A stretch of DNA of 64,000 nt from a virus. Under the pieces are notes generated by a model, which saw only the letters and a list, made by a program, of their open reading frames with translations, made no database searches and had not been told where the DNA came from. Numbering within the stretch: position 1 is the first letter of the stretch; every line of letters starts with the position of its first letter. A program made the translations under genes and the position numbers. This document shows, in pieces, positions 53,196 to 61,560 of the stretch. The DNA is taken from the IMG/VR virus record IMGVR_UViG_3300037010_000793, positions 1 to 64,000 of that record; one strand, given 5' to 3'.

Positions 53196-53708
53196 TTAGC
53201 AGTTATTATCATTTTGAGTGTATGGTGACTGAGCTTTAATAGTCTCAATACAGCTAGCAATCAATAATTTATGATTTTTCCACCATTTTAACGCGTATGG
53301 GTGCATCTTCTGAATCTTTTTGTCTGAGAAGTTTAGCCACTCTTCATGACTGTAATGAAGATTACCAACGCGAACACTATCTGTATAGATATACGTCTCC
53401 CAACCTTGAAGATTAATGATAATAAGAGCAACGCCACGGAGGTCTGCGTTGTGAAGGTTTACACAACGGAGGTCTGCTCCTCGGACGTCTGCTTTGCGAA
53501 GGTCTGCTCCTCGAAGATTTACTCCTTCGAGGTCTACATTACGAAGATCTACATTACGAAGATCAGCTCCGCCGAGGTCTACGTAGCGAAGGTCTAGACC
53601 TCGAAGATCCGCTTTACGAAGGTTCGCACGAACACCACCTTCTTTACCTTCTAACCATAGCTTATGTAATTTAATGATTTCATTTAACTGTTGTTGAGTT
53701 AATTTCAT
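53196..53708 (-). CDS. Pentapeptide-repeat protein
   Basis: A 170-residue protein. Residues about 30-95 are a run of pentapeptide repeats with central leucine (ADLRGLDLRYVDLGGADLRN), forming a right-handed helix. Some such proteins mimic DNA and protect gyrase. The C-terminal part is not repeated (YSHEEWLNFSDKKIQKMHPY). It has its own promoter. Confidence 0.9.
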   Translation of the reverse strand: MKLTQQQLNEIIKLHKLWLEGKEGGVRANLRKADLRGLDLRYVDLGGADLRNVDLRNVDLEGVNLRGADLRKADVRGADLRCVNLHNADLRGVALIIINLQGWETYIYTDSVRVGNLHYSHEEWLNFSDKKIQKMHPYALKWWKNHKLLIASCIETIKAQSPYTQNDNNC

Positions 53709-53753
53709 ATTCTGTTCTCCGCGTTGTTTAGCATTTGTTCATTTGTTAGATAT

Positions 53754-53782
53754 ATTATAACATGTTGGTTGTGACTTGTAAA
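53754..53782 (-). promoter_or_regulatory. Early-type promoter, leader class B
   Basis: TTTACA-N17-TATAAT followed by ATATCTAACAAATGAACAAA. Reads into the pentapeptide-repeat gene. Confidence 0.85.
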
Positions 53783-53988
53783 TAGTTATTTTCTACATAA
53801 TACACATTAATTTCCAACATTGTTACTGCATTACATATGCTCTGTACATAATCACAAATTAAATATATTTCAGCGTTAGAAATGAATCCAGAATGGTTAG
53901 GTTCACTTGCGGTTATGTTCCATAAAAATTGGCTATAAGACATTAATGGAAAATATGACAGATGTTTCATTAAGATTGGTTGATACAT
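53755..53988 (-). CDS. Doubtful small ORF, possibly a remnant
   Basis: A 77-residue frame (MYQPILMKHLSYFPLMSYSQ) with no ribosome site. It runs into the promoter of the pentapeptide gene, and upstream in-frame codons are interrupted by TAA. It may be the end of a decayed gene. Included because the stretch 53783-54050 contains nothing better. Confidence 0.3.
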   Translation of the reverse strand: MYQPILMKHLSYFPLMSYSQFLWNITASEPNHSGFISNAEIYLICDYVQSICNAVTMLEINVYYVENNYLQVTTNML

Positions 53989-54050
53989 CGAGAGACAATC
54001 AAAATTTAGACTTGATTACTGTTTTAGATAAATCATTACCATTTGTATTT

Positions 54051-54278
54051 TTATCCTGAATATGGAGAAACTAATGACAATGTTACATCAGTTATGGTTA
54101 CACGGTCTAAGTTATCTAGCAATTCGTCAGACAAAGATTCTTCATAATTAATGAGGATTGTCTGCCCGTAGATTTCAAGGTAATCTTCATAAGGTTTTAT
54201 AGTGATTGCATCTACTACTTCATGTGTAATAGATGTATCTTTCCAATAAATTTCAAGAGTGACTTTGTAATGGTGCAT
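54051..54278 (-). CDS. Small hypothetical protein
   Basis: A 75-residue protein with KVTLEIYWKDTSITHEVVDA, probably a beta fold. Not recognised. Confidence 0.65.
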   Translation of the reverse strand: MHHYKVTLEIYWKDTSITHEVVDAITIKPYEDYLEIYGQTILINYEESLSDELLDNLDRVTITDVTLSLVSPYSG

Positions 54279-54312
54279 AAAGTATACCTAAATATTGATT
54301 ACTATGAGTGTT

Positions 54313-54651
54313 TTACACGTTCACCGCAACGAAATGTTCATCGAGATAAGCATCAACCAATTCTTGAACTTCTTCAAGCTCGAATTTCTTCCCTAGAAGA
54401 TCCAATTCTTGAATTCTAGCAATCTTCAATGTATTCTCTAAGAATGGTGTAATATTATTGAGTCTTTCATCTACACTGCATTTATAGATAACTTCAGCTT
54501 GAGAAGACAATAATCCTAAACGGAATGCATCGGTTCCTATTAGCAAACGAGCCTTTTCCATACAAATATTGAAGAAAATCGTTTGCCAAAGCGTAATGAT
54601 ATCCGGTTCGAATCTCTCGCCAGTTACTTTAGTGTAAAAACATTTCTTCAC
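54313..54651 (-). CDS. Hypothetical protein
   Basis: A 112-residue helical protein with CMEKARLLIGTDAFRLGLLS. Not recognised. Confidence 0.7.
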   Translation of the reverse strand: MKKCFYTKVTGERFEPDIITLWQTIFFNICMEKARLLIGTDAFRLGLLSSQAEVIYKCSVDERLNNITPFLENTLKIARIQELDLLGKKFELEEVQELVDAYLDEHFVAVNV

Positions 54652-54664
54652 AATAAATTCCTTT

Positions 54665-54832
54665 TTATAAATATCTAATTGAAATAAAATGATCGTTCTT
54701 ATGATCTTCAGACCATCTTAACATAGCATTGTATACTATGTTAGCAGCTATACGACATTTCCTAACATTACCAAAAGAAAATTCTCTATATAGAATTTCA
54801 AATTCGATGTTAGTAGAATTAGTATTATTCAT
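54665..54832 (-). CDS. Small hypothetical protein (55 residues)
   Basis: ATG 54832 with GAGG 7 bases upstream. MNNTNSTNIEFEILYREFSF then basic VRKCRIAANIVYNAM. Not recognised. Confidence 0.6.
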   Translation of the reverse strand: MNNTNSTNIEFEILYREFSFGNVRKCRIAANIVYNAMLRWSEDHKNDHFISIRYL

Positions 54833-54847
54833 GATAGCACCTCGCTG

Positions 54848-55432
54848 TTAGTAGTACCAAGAACGGTAATGAGTTGCGGTTTCTGGATTTTGAATTTTCG
54901 TAGCACGCTTAAATGAGGAGAATTTAATAGAGTCTCCAATTAAACGGAATTTTTCAGGTTCTCCAATGAACGTATCTTTAACTGGACGACAATATTCAGA
55001 AGCCCAACCATGTACTTTAACAGTTTCCCGAGCGATTTCTCTAACGATCACGCTATTAGTTGTAGGTTTATCAATAACTTGATAGTAATCACATTGCGTT
55101 TGCTCATACCCCCAATCAGCGTGTAAAATATCACCTACTTGAATCACATTAGCATCTTCTTTTTCTTTAACTTTACGTTCGGCTTTATTTTTAATATCCA
55201 GTTCAATATTACTAGTGATATTGTTTAATTGAGTTTGAAGATTTTCGATAAGAGACTCTACTGTTTTAAAACGGTAGCCATAAATCATTTTCTCTTTTTT
55301 CAAACGAGCTTTTGGAGTAGGTTTATAGATCGCGCCAGCGATAGTAGGTGTTACACTATATTCTAGACGGTAGCCGATTTTAGCAAACCCTGAAGAGATA
55401 GTTTCTAAAGTTTTGATTTGATTTGAATTCAT
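54848..55432 (-). CDS. Conserved WGYEQT-type protein
   Basis: A 194-residue protein. VGDILHADWGYEQTQCDYYQ near residue 99 matches a pattern (GDI...WGYEQTNxDFYQV) common in phage and plasmid proteins of unknown function. The leader has an anti-ribosome-site hairpin. Confidence 0.75.
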   Translation of the reverse strand: MNSNQIKTLETISSGFAKIGYRLEYSVTPTIAGAIYKPTPKARLKKEKMIYGYRFKTVESLIENLQTQLNNITSNIELDIKNKAERKVKEKEDANVIQVGDILHADWGYEQTQCDYYQVIDKPTTNSVIVREIARETVKVHGWASEYCRPVKDTFIGEPEKFRLIGDSIKFSSFKRATKIQNPETATHYRSWYY

Positions 55433-55440
55433 AATATAGA

Positions 55441-55488
55441 CTCCTAAGAGATTTCAATTTTTAGTTGATAACCTAACCAACTTAGGAG
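55441..55488 (-). promoter_or_regulatory. Hairpin that may hide the ribosome site
   Basis: CTCCTAAG at the predicted 5' end of the transcript (55481-55488) can pair with CTTAGGAG (55441-55448), which contains the ribosome site of the 54848 gene. The loop is 32 bases. Confidence 0.5.
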
Positions 55489-55490
55489 TA

Positions 55491-55519
55491 ATTATAACAT
55501 AACTAATCAGTAAAGTAAA
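55491..55519 (-). promoter_or_regulatory. Early-type promoter (TTTACT-N17-TATAAT)
   Basis: Reads into the WGYEQT-type gene. The predicted transcript begins with the anti-ribosome-site sequence. Confidence 0.8.
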
Positions 55520-55523
55520 TAGT

Positions 55524-55616
55524 TTAGCGAATATTTCTTATATTTTTCTTAACCTTATCCGGTAACTGGTTAAAGGTCATTTCAATGTATTTCACCATTT
55601 CGATAAATGTTTTCAT
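55524..55616 (-). CDS. Very small ORF, coupled
   Basis: 30 codons (MKTFIEMVKYIEMTFNQLPD). The ATG overlaps the stop of the preceding gene (ATGA). Its end abuts the next promoter. Support is only the overlap. Confidence 0.35.
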   Translation of the reverse strand: MKTFIEMVKYIEMTFNQLPDKVKKNIRNIR

Positions 55617-56317
55617 TTCTTTACAAATAAATTCTTCATAATTAATATTACCCGAATATACGGATTACTATCCATACGAATAGTATCAATATTGAATTTA
55701 ATTTCCCCATTAGCAATGACAATATAGATATATCCTTGAGCTAATCCTACTGTTAGATAAAAATGGCTATCATAATTATTATATTGTCTAGATATATCGA
55801 ATTCCAGAGATCCTAAATTGAAGTCTTCCTTAAGATTCTTTTTGAGTAAAGATAGATTTAATATGCTGAAAACGTCGCAGAGCTCTGGAAAAGGCTTGGT
55901 AAAATCTTGAGAACATTCCATCAAATTGATACTATCAAAAATTAGTTCGAAAATGGAGAATACGTTTAAATGAATGAAGTTAGCTAACTTGCTTCTACCA
56001 ATTTTACGAATCTCGGTATATCCATGACCATTGTTACTCGTTTCTATTACAAGTTTCTTAGTACCTCGAACACGAATATAAAATGGTTCCGTACCAAACT
56101 TATTATTATAGCAAAGATAATAATGTACTGTAGGATCCGTCGTATTAAGCACCTTTAGAAATTTCATAGATTTAGGGTAGATGTAATTTTTGAATAAATC
56201 TACAGCTGGGATTTTGAATAAATCGGTGCCAATAGGAAGTCTAAGTTTTGCTTTCATTTTTGTCTCGCAGTTCATGTGATTAGTTTTATATTGGCATCTT
56301 ATAGAGATCCATTCCAT
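55613..56317 (-). CDS. Hypothetical protein
   Basis: A 234-residue protein; ATG 56257 (MKAKLRLPIGTDLF) may be the true start. It has NSNPYIRVILIMKNLFVKK-like ending (HFYLTVGLAQGYIYIVIANG). Not recognised. The upstream ATG sits in the loop of a strong hairpin. Confidence 0.7.
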   Translation of the reverse strand: MEWISIRCQYKTNHMNCETKMKAKLRLPIGTDLFKIPAVDLFKNYIYPKSMKFLKVLNTTDPTVHYYLCYNNKFGTEPFYIRVRGTKKLVIETSNNGHGYTEIRKIGRSKLANFIHLNVFSIFELIFDSINLMECSQDFTKPFPELCDVFSILNLSLLKKNLKEDFNLGSLEFDISRQYNNYDSHFYLTVGLAQGYIYIVIANGEIKFNIDTIRMDSNPYIRVILIMKNLFVKK

Positions 56318-56331
56318 TAGCGGATCTCTAT
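56301..56331. other. Hairpin over a start codon
   Basis: A 10-base perfect stem (ATAGAGATCC/GGATCTCTAT) with an 11-base loop contains or flanks the ATG at 56317. Either it controls translation of that ATG or the gene begins at 56257. Confidence 0.5.
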
Positions 56332-56414
56332 TTCAGTGATGACATTTTTAAGAAAATGTTGCACCGCTGATGTCTACAGCGCCGGACCATGATGGTAAAA
56401 TGTTTTGTTCTTCA

Positions 56415-56876
56415 TCAATGCTTTAGCATTGCTTTGATATGAAGTATAGCTGCCTCACGACCTAAATTATTACAGGGATAACACAAATTATTCTCAGACA
56501 AAAATTTACACCAAGTGCCATCATTGTATATCATTAATTTATGTAAACTTGTACAATCTACAGATGGGTGATAGAAATGTTCACCTGAAGTCGGTTTAAA
56601 CGAGATATTAGGGACTTCAATCCCATTAATCAATTTAACACCTACTGGTTTTACAGGAGCATTAATCTGACATTCATCCCAAAACAAAGACTGGGTTTGT
56701 ATTGTATGCATACAATACCCTTCCACGGTAAAGAAAATAGTTTGATCAACTAAATTTATGAAACGAACGTAAATAGCATATGTTTTACCTGCTTCTACAC
56801 GATCAATTTCACCCCAGCCAAATGTATGGGAAAAGACGCGATCACCGACTTTAGCGGTTTCAAATGTAGTCGTCAT
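56415..56876 (-). CDS. GDRV-type paralogue 2
   Basis: A 153-residue protein: VGDRVFSHTFGWGEIDRVEA, then QSLFWDECQI and INGIEVPNISFKP. Same family as 52349, 60179 and 62462 and the longest intact copy. Function unknown. Confidence 0.78.
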   Translation of the reverse strand: MTTTFETAKVGDRVFSHTFGWGEIDRVEAGKTYAIYVRFINLVDQTIFFTVEGYCMHTIQTQSLFWDECQINAPVKPVGVKLINGIEVPNISFKPTSGEHFYHPSVDCTSLHKLMIYNDGTWCKFLSENNLCYPCNNLGREAAILHIKAMLKH

Positions 56877-56919
56877 GTCTAAATTCCTTTATGGTTAATA
56901 TTTGTTCAATGTTAGATAT

Positions 56920-56948
56920 ATTATAACACGTCTGAAGTAAAAAGTAAA
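56920..56948 (-). promoter_or_regulatory. Early-type promoter, leader class B
   Basis: TTTACT-N17-TATAAT, followed by ATATCTAACATTGAACAAA. Reads into paralogue 2. Confidence 0.85.
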
Positions 56949-56966
56949 CAGTTTATTGCAATTCTA

Positions 56967-57359
56967 CTAACTATTTTCCCAACATGTACTGTGGTCATAC
57001 ACGGCCGAACTATCTGCAGGATTGTAAGGCATAATTCGAGTAATTACCTCACGATCGCTGGATACATCAACACGAAAACAACTAGCTAGAGTAGGGTGTT
57101 CTGAAACCAACCAAACTAAAGAGTCATGGTTCATTTTACTAATCTGTTCAATAACAAACGACCTAATGTCTTCAAGTGGTACAGTTGGTTCCTGAACAAT
57201 TCGAATTACAGTATTCATATTAAGATCACCTTTACGATTATCTAAATTATGTTTTAGCTCATCAATCGTGATGTCTTTAAATGTAACAACAGCCTCATTA
57301 TCCTGGTGTTTACCTCTACCCTCAACGAATTCGTATACAATACTATATGTGTTTTTCAT
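56967..57359 (-). CDS. Hypothetical protein
   Basis: A 130-residue protein with IVYEFVEGRGKHQDNEAVVT. Not recognised. Confidence 0.7.
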   Translation of the reverse strand: MKNTYSIVYEFVEGRGKHQDNEAVVTFKDITIDELKHNLDNRKGDLNMNTVIRIVQEPTVPLEDIRSFVIEQISKMNHDSLVWLVSEHPTLASCFRVDVSSDREVITRIMPYNPADSSAVYDHSTCWENS

Positions 57360-57377
57360 TTTGTCACCAATTAATGT

Positions 57378-57746
57378 TTATTGAATTTTAACAGCTTTAA
57401 CAGCTTTTTCAACACAAGCAAAATCATTTTCAGATAAATCAGCATGGTATTTCAATTCAAACTGAAGAAAAGTATCACCTGAGTCATAAACGCGAATACT
57501 ATCCCAATTAGAGCAGCTGATTCCGTCTGCTAGTTGACAATCAACGTCATTAACTAAAGTTGTGTCTAATTCGATTGACTCAACATTAATAAACGTGATG
57601 ATAATAGTTTGTGTATCCACTTGCTTCCATTCTACAGAAGATGGATGTTGATTGGTTGAGACCCACTGTGATTGTTCACCTTCAGCGATACTCTGAATAT
57701 AAACAATCTCATGTTTTACACCAGTGTTTGGATCAATTACATACAT
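57378..57746 (-). CDS. Hypothetical protein
   Basis: A 122-residue protein with MYVIDPNTGVKHEIVYIQSI and a C-terminal ENDFACVEKAVKAVKIQ. Not recognised. Confidence 0.7.
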   Translation of the reverse strand: MYVIDPNTGVKHEIVYIQSIAEGEQSQWVSTNQHPSSVEWKQVDTQTIIITFINVESIELDTTLVNDVDCQLADGISCSNWDSIRVYDSGDTFLQFELKYHADLSENDFACVEKAVKAVKIQ

Positions 57747-57881
57747 TAAAATAAAACTCCATTAAAATAAATTTAAGCACTACAGCGACACCAAAATGAT
57801 GCTAGCTATAGTTACCCAATCATTAATAATTAGATAATTAAGCAGGGACAATCTGGTGTAATCCTATTACAGTTTAATGAC

Positions 57882-58646
57882 CTACTTATTCAAAGCAAGT
57901 AGCTGTTTATTTTTCCAGTTATCATCTACTTTCTTCATATCAGCCTTGTAGAATACATGATCTCCAATAACAGTTCTCGTTTTCTTATCCATATAAGGAA
58001 TCCAGCTAGTCTGTCGCTCTACCTTAAGAGTGCAATAATGGTCAAACTTATGTTTTAATTTGCCTGCCTTATACTTCTTGATAGTCTCGTTAGCAATAAT
58101 ATTAGCGTTATTCCAAGCAACCATAGATTTAGTATCAGAACCGATGACCCGATTATCAATACCTTCACAGTACCATGAAAAGTGGCATTTGTTTAATACT
58201 AGTTGTTTTTTATCAGGTGATGTATAAGCGTGTTTAACAACTTGACATATATTATTATCACCGAACATACCAACTCTGCTAACTGTAGTTTCGGCTTGGG
58301 TGATTTGACCTGAGTTTAATTGATTAGCGGCTTCAAAGAAAATGTTAACAGCAAGACATGTTTGATCATCTTCGAGCTTTAGATATTTTTTATCAATTTT
58401 GCTATACACTGTTGGAATGTTTATGTAACGATTATCTTTGTTAGTTGAATCAATAAAGTCTGGGTCATTACCATCAATGGATATTTGCGGTTTATTAATG
58501 GTTAAAACTTCAGCGTTATTAGCAGGTGTTACTAGCTGAACTTCTACTGTGCCTGGTTGTCTTAAGTGTAGGTATTGAAGATACCCCATAATAATCACAG
58601 TTACCGCGAAAATAGCTGAGTATTTGTACTTCGAGGCTACTAACAT
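57882..58646 (-). CDS. SleB-type cell-wall hydrolase, membrane anchored
   Basis: A 254-residue protein. An N-terminal membrane segment (KYKYSAIFAVTVIIMGYLQY) precedes about 70 variable residues, then the SleB core: CLAVNIFFEAANQL (likely catalytic Glu105), FSWYCEG and later HYCTLKVERQTSWIPYMDKK and IGDHVFYKAD. Such enzymes cleave peptidoglycan; with a membrane anchor it could be a SAR-like endolysin or a periplasmic enzyme. It lies in the early region, so another use is possible. Confidence 0.85.
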   Translation of the reverse strand: MLVASKYKYSAIFAVTVIIMGYLQYLHLRQPGTVEVQLVTPANNAEVLTINKPQISIDGNDPDFIDSTNKDNRYINIPTVYSKIDKKYLKLEDDQTCLAVNIFFEAANQLNSGQITQAETTVSRVGMFGDNNICQVVKHAYTSPDKKQLVLNKCHFSWYCEGIDNRVIGSDTKSMVAWNNANIIANETIKKYKAGKLKHKFDHYCTLKVERQTSWIPYMDKKTRTVIGDHVFYKADMKKVDDNWKNKQLLALNK

Positions 58647-58678
58647 AAAAAGAATCCTATTTCAATCAAATAAATGTA

Positions 58679-58707
58679 ATTATATCACACGTATTGAATA
58701 ATGTAAA
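58679..58707 (-). promoter_or_regulatory. Early-type promoter (TTTACA-N17-TATAAT)
   Basis: Reads into the hydrolase gene. Confidence 0.8.
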
Positions 58708-58711
58708 TCGT

Positions 58712-59203
58712 TTATTGTGATAAAATATCAGCAATGATTGCTTTTTGTGTATTACTAAGGTTACGTTTTTGTCCTAGTGAACTACAAGTTTCAATAATCT
58801 CTGCTTTACGCTTTTCGCTTGGCTGATCTGATACGTTGTAAAGAAAGTCAATTAGCTTTAATGTCAAAGCCCATGAACTCATTCCAAGCATCTTTTTCAA
58901 TTGATATGCACCCTTACCAATCAATTCAACCATTGTCTTATCGTTAGACAACTCTAACACAAGCGAGGCAACCAATGGGGTAGTTTGCTCTGCTAATTCA
59001 TGGAATGTAATATCGCAATCTTCAAGAACATCATGCAAAATCATAGCAGAAATGAGTTCATCAGCACGATGAGAATTCGGTTTGTACTTAGCTAGCAGAT
59101 ACGAACAACCGATAGGATGTGCAATGTATTCATGACCGTTACCTTTGCGGACTTGACCTTTGTGTAATTCATCTGCTAAGCGCATAGATTTTACTACTAA
59201 CAT
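58712..59203 (-). CDS. SpoT/MESH1-like HD hydrolase
   Basis: A 163-residue protein with HKGQVRKGNGHEYIAHPIGC (H14, H29), ISAMILHDVLEDCDITFHEL (HD 57-58, ED 61-62) and PLVASLVLELSN. This is the (p)ppGpp hydrolase HD pattern. It may degrade alarmones or a similar nucleotide to keep host growth active. The substrate could differ. Confidence 0.8.
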   Translation of the reverse strand: MLVVKSMRLADELHKGQVRKGNGHEYIAHPIGCSYLLAKYKPNSHRADELISAMILHDVLEDCDITFHELAEQTTPLVASLVLELSNDKTMVELIGKGAYQLKKMLGMSSWALTLKLIDFLYNVSDQPSEKRKAEIIETCSSLGQKRNLSNTQKAIIADILSQ

Positions 59204-59242
59204 AATACTGTACCTCGGTGTGAATTAATTTAACTTATAGAT

Positions 59243-59271
59243 ATTATAACATAGCACATACAAAAAGTACA
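59243..59271 (-). promoter_or_regulatory. Early-type promoter, leader class A
   Basis: TGTACT-N17-TATAAT followed by ATCTATAAGTTAAA. Reads into the HD hydrolase gene. Confidence 0.8.
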
Positions 59272-59308
59272 CTGTTTTGTTAGTTATTTTATCATTTAAG
59301 CTTTACTT

Positions 59309-59620
59309 CTAATGACCATAGTTACACCCAAATTCAAAAACAATGTCTTCAATAGAATCAATTGTTACCATCCTATCAGTGTGACCGCAGCAGGTGATCA
59401 GTTTTCCGTATTCTTCTTCGTTATTATAAACTTCATCGCCGCAAGAAACAATACGAATACGAAAAGAATCTTGATAATTATCTTGATCAAATTCGTCAAC
59501 AAATCCCTGAAATTTAGTTAAAATATCAGTTGCTGATTGCGGTGTAAAAGCATTATGTAAGTTAGCAATACCTTCAGCAGATGCCAAGTCGAAAACTGTA
59601 ATTAATTCAGGCGATGTCAT
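59309..59620 (-). CDS. Small acidic protein
   Basis: A 103-residue acidic protein with FQGFVDEFDQDNYQDSFRIR. Not recognised. Confidence 0.7.
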   Translation of the reverse strand: MTSPELITVFDLASAEGIANLHNAFTPQSATDILTKFQGFVDEFDQDNYQDSFRIRIVSCGDEVYNNEEEYGKLITCCGHTDRMVTIDSIEDIVFEFGCNYGH

Positions 59621-59656
59621 TTGATTTTCATATCTCTATTTGTTTAACTTATGAGT

Positions 59657-59685
59657 ATTATAACATAACTCCAGACAAAAGTATA
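59657..59685 (-). promoter_or_regulatory. Early-type promoter, leader class A
   Basis: TATACT-N17-TATAAT followed by ACTCATAAGTTAAAC. Reads into the acidic gene. Confidence 0.85.
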
Positions 59686-59700
59686 CTGTTTTGATGAGTT

Positions 59701-60138
59701 TTATTTGTTATTGGTAGTAATATTATCTAGTTTGTGAGACACTAACTCTAGTTTTTTCTTAAGCAACTCACGTTCATCAATCAGCAGTTGACGCTTATTC
59801 TCCTGCGCTTGATTAAGACGTTTAGTCATGTCTTCAACTGTTTCCATCACAAAAAGATCGTATACAAGCGTTGTACAACAGTATGGATCAGTATCAATCC
59901 AACTAAACTCTAAAATCCATCCAACAGATGATGCCATTTCCTGCATGTTAGCTAATAGAAAAGTATACTCTTTTACATCCGTTACGACAGAGGCATCACC
60001 GTCCATAATAAGTTGAATACGGCTCCAATAACTAAGAAATGTAGAATATGCAGGACATTCACAACTGAGTTCTACACCAGTTTTATAAACATCTGCGTTA
60101 TGTCTTGACGATGATAATAAAATCTTTCTAGGTTGCAT
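59701..60138 (-). CDS. Hypothetical protein
   Basis: A 145-residue protein; the C-terminal half is a coiled coil (LNQAQENKRQLLIDERELLK). It has CECPAYSTFLSYWSRIQLIM. Not recognised. Confidence 0.7.
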   Translation of the reverse strand: MQPRKILLSSSRHNADVYKTGVELSCECPAYSTFLSYWSRIQLIMDGDASVVTDVKEYTFLLANMQEMASSVGWILEFSWIDTDPYCCTTLVYDLFVMETVEDMTKRLNQAQENKRQLLIDERELLKKKLELVSHKLDNITTNNK

Positions 60139-60178
60139 ATATTAGTTACTCTCCTTTGTGCTAATTTCTAAATTCAGT

Positions 60179-60530
60179 TTACATCTCTAAATGCAATGGA
60201 TATCTCACATCCATAATATCAGGGTGTTGATAACGAGTACCAGCTTCTGTAGGATGAAAGCTGATGTCTGGTACCTCTACACCGCTGTCAACTGTTCTTC
60301 TGGTTTCTTAGGCTTTCAATTTATACCTTATCCCAAAATAAAGACTGGGTTGGTTTATCCATATCGTGATAGCCTTCTAATGTAAAATATTCATATTCAT
60401 TATTGCGGGAGAATCTTACATAGAGAGGATGATTAGCATGCTCATGTATAACAAGAATTTCACCCCAACCAAATATAGGTGAATAGACCTTGTCACCTTC
60501 TTTAGCATATTCAAATGTTTTAGTTAACAT
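60179..60530 (-). pseudogene. GDRV-type paralogue 3, broken
   Basis: The N-terminal 69 residues (EGDKVYSPIFGWGEILVIHE, QSLFWDKV) are intact from ATG 60530, then stop. The following sequence, in another frame, reads GVEVPDISFHPTEAGTRYQH, which matches the end of paralogue 2. So at least one frameshift or stop divides it. Either a fragment or sequence error. Confidence 0.55.
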
Positions 60531-60569
60531 ATTTTTGTTCTCCGTGTTGTTTGTTCATTTGATGGATAC

Positions 60570-60598
60570 ATTATATCAAGAACGTTAGGCAATGTAAA
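60570..60598 (-). promoter_or_regulatory. Early-type promoter, leader class B
   Basis: TTTACA-N17-TATAAT followed by GTATCCATCAAATGAACAAA. Reads into paralogue 3. Confidence 0.8.
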
Positions 60599-60774
60599 CA
60601 GTTTTGTGAAAATATTTCAATTATTTTCAGTAGGTCCTATAATCGCCTCTACAACACCAAAATCTATACAATGGTAAAATACCTATCAGTCTAGCCGTTA
60701 GAGTTCAACCTGGGGACTTTATGGAGGTTTGATGGTGTATAAAGAAAAAGGCTGTATATTAAACATATTCAATA
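60599..60774. other. Intergenic region, no gene seen
   Basis: A 176-base gap between the broken HAD gene and the promoter of paralogue 3. I see no intact ORF with a ribosome site and no convincing hairpin. Confidence 0.5.
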
Positions 60775-61187
60775 TTATTTTGTGTCCAGACTGTTAAACC
60801 GATTATTAGTCCAGCGGTTAATATTTTCCGGAATAGAATCAAATATAGAGATGACGTTGTATTTGTTAAGCAATATAGGACTCAAAAAATTGGACTTTAG
60901 TTCCATATTGTTTCTATCTTGATATACCGATGCCATATATAATTCTGCATTCGGTGCGCCAATAGAAAATCGAACATTATCAATATTCTTATTGATCCAT
61001 TTCATAGTAATATCGGGATGAAATTCATCCCTAGTTGTTAGAAAACAACACGATGGGCATTTTGTATTAACCACATTGAGACCATAAATTTTACTGTTTC
61101 GTCTATCAATGTACCATTTAAATCAATAACTATGCATTTCGGTTTTGACAGATTTGGTACATATTGGTAACTAACGTTGTAATCCAT
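60775..61187 (-). pseudogene. HAD-type phosphatase gene with a frameshift
   Basis: The N-terminus (MDYNVSYQYVPNLSKPKCIV then IDLNGTLIDETVKF) is in one frame, and CPSCCFLTTRDEFHPDIT with LYMASVYQDRNNMELKSNFL and SIFDSIPENINRWTNN follows in another. This order matches the polynucleotide-kinase-phosphatase HAD fold (DxDGT, TTR, D..N). Adding one A at the minus-strand AAAA run (61089-61092) restores a 137-residue protein. The DxDGT second Asp is Asn here, so activity may be lost. The start overlaps the upstream gene by 17 bases. Confidence 0.6.
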
Positions 61188-61422
61188 AATATTGTCTGAT
61201 TGCATATAAACCTGCTAAAATATCTTTAATTTGTTTTTCATGATCTGCTGGATAACCAAGATTTTCGGTAATTTGTTTAGTCTCCGGATCAAAATGTACC
61301 AATGTACCGTTTTTAATGTATATATTTTCTGGTACACATCCGCCTTCAATCTGATTGAGCGCATCAGCTAAATCAATAGTAACACTGGTTGATGCACGTA
61401 CAATTAATGTTTTCATAGGCAT
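61171..61422 (-). CDS. Small hypothetical protein
   Basis: An 83-residue protein with MPMKTLIVRASTSVTIDLAD and ENIYIKNGTLVHFDPETKQI. GGAG precedes its start by 5 bases. Not recognised. Confidence 0.7.
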   Translation of the reverse strand: MPMKTLIVRASTSVTIDLADALNQIEGGCVPENIYIKNGTLVHFDPETKQITENLGYPADHEKQIKDILAGLYAIRQYYGLQR

Positions 61423-61464
61423 GAAGTCTCCGTACTCTTTGGTATTTGTTTATTTGATTGATAT

Positions 61465-61493
61465 ATTATAACAAGAACAATGGGTAACGTAAA
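61465..61493 (-). promoter_or_regulatory. Early-type promoter, leader class B
   Basis: TTTACG-N17-TATAAT followed by ATATCAATCAAATAAACAAA. Reads into the 83-residue gene. Confidence 0.8.
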
Positions 61494-61560
61494 CAGCAAA
61501 AATGCAATTTTATGATAATATGATGGTGTATTTCTTTAATATGTAGTATTACCACTTCAT

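Noticed and set aside
54595-54625. GGTTCGAATC as T-arm of a plus-strand tRNA
   Set aside because: Lies within a coding sequence and the flanking bases do not pair.
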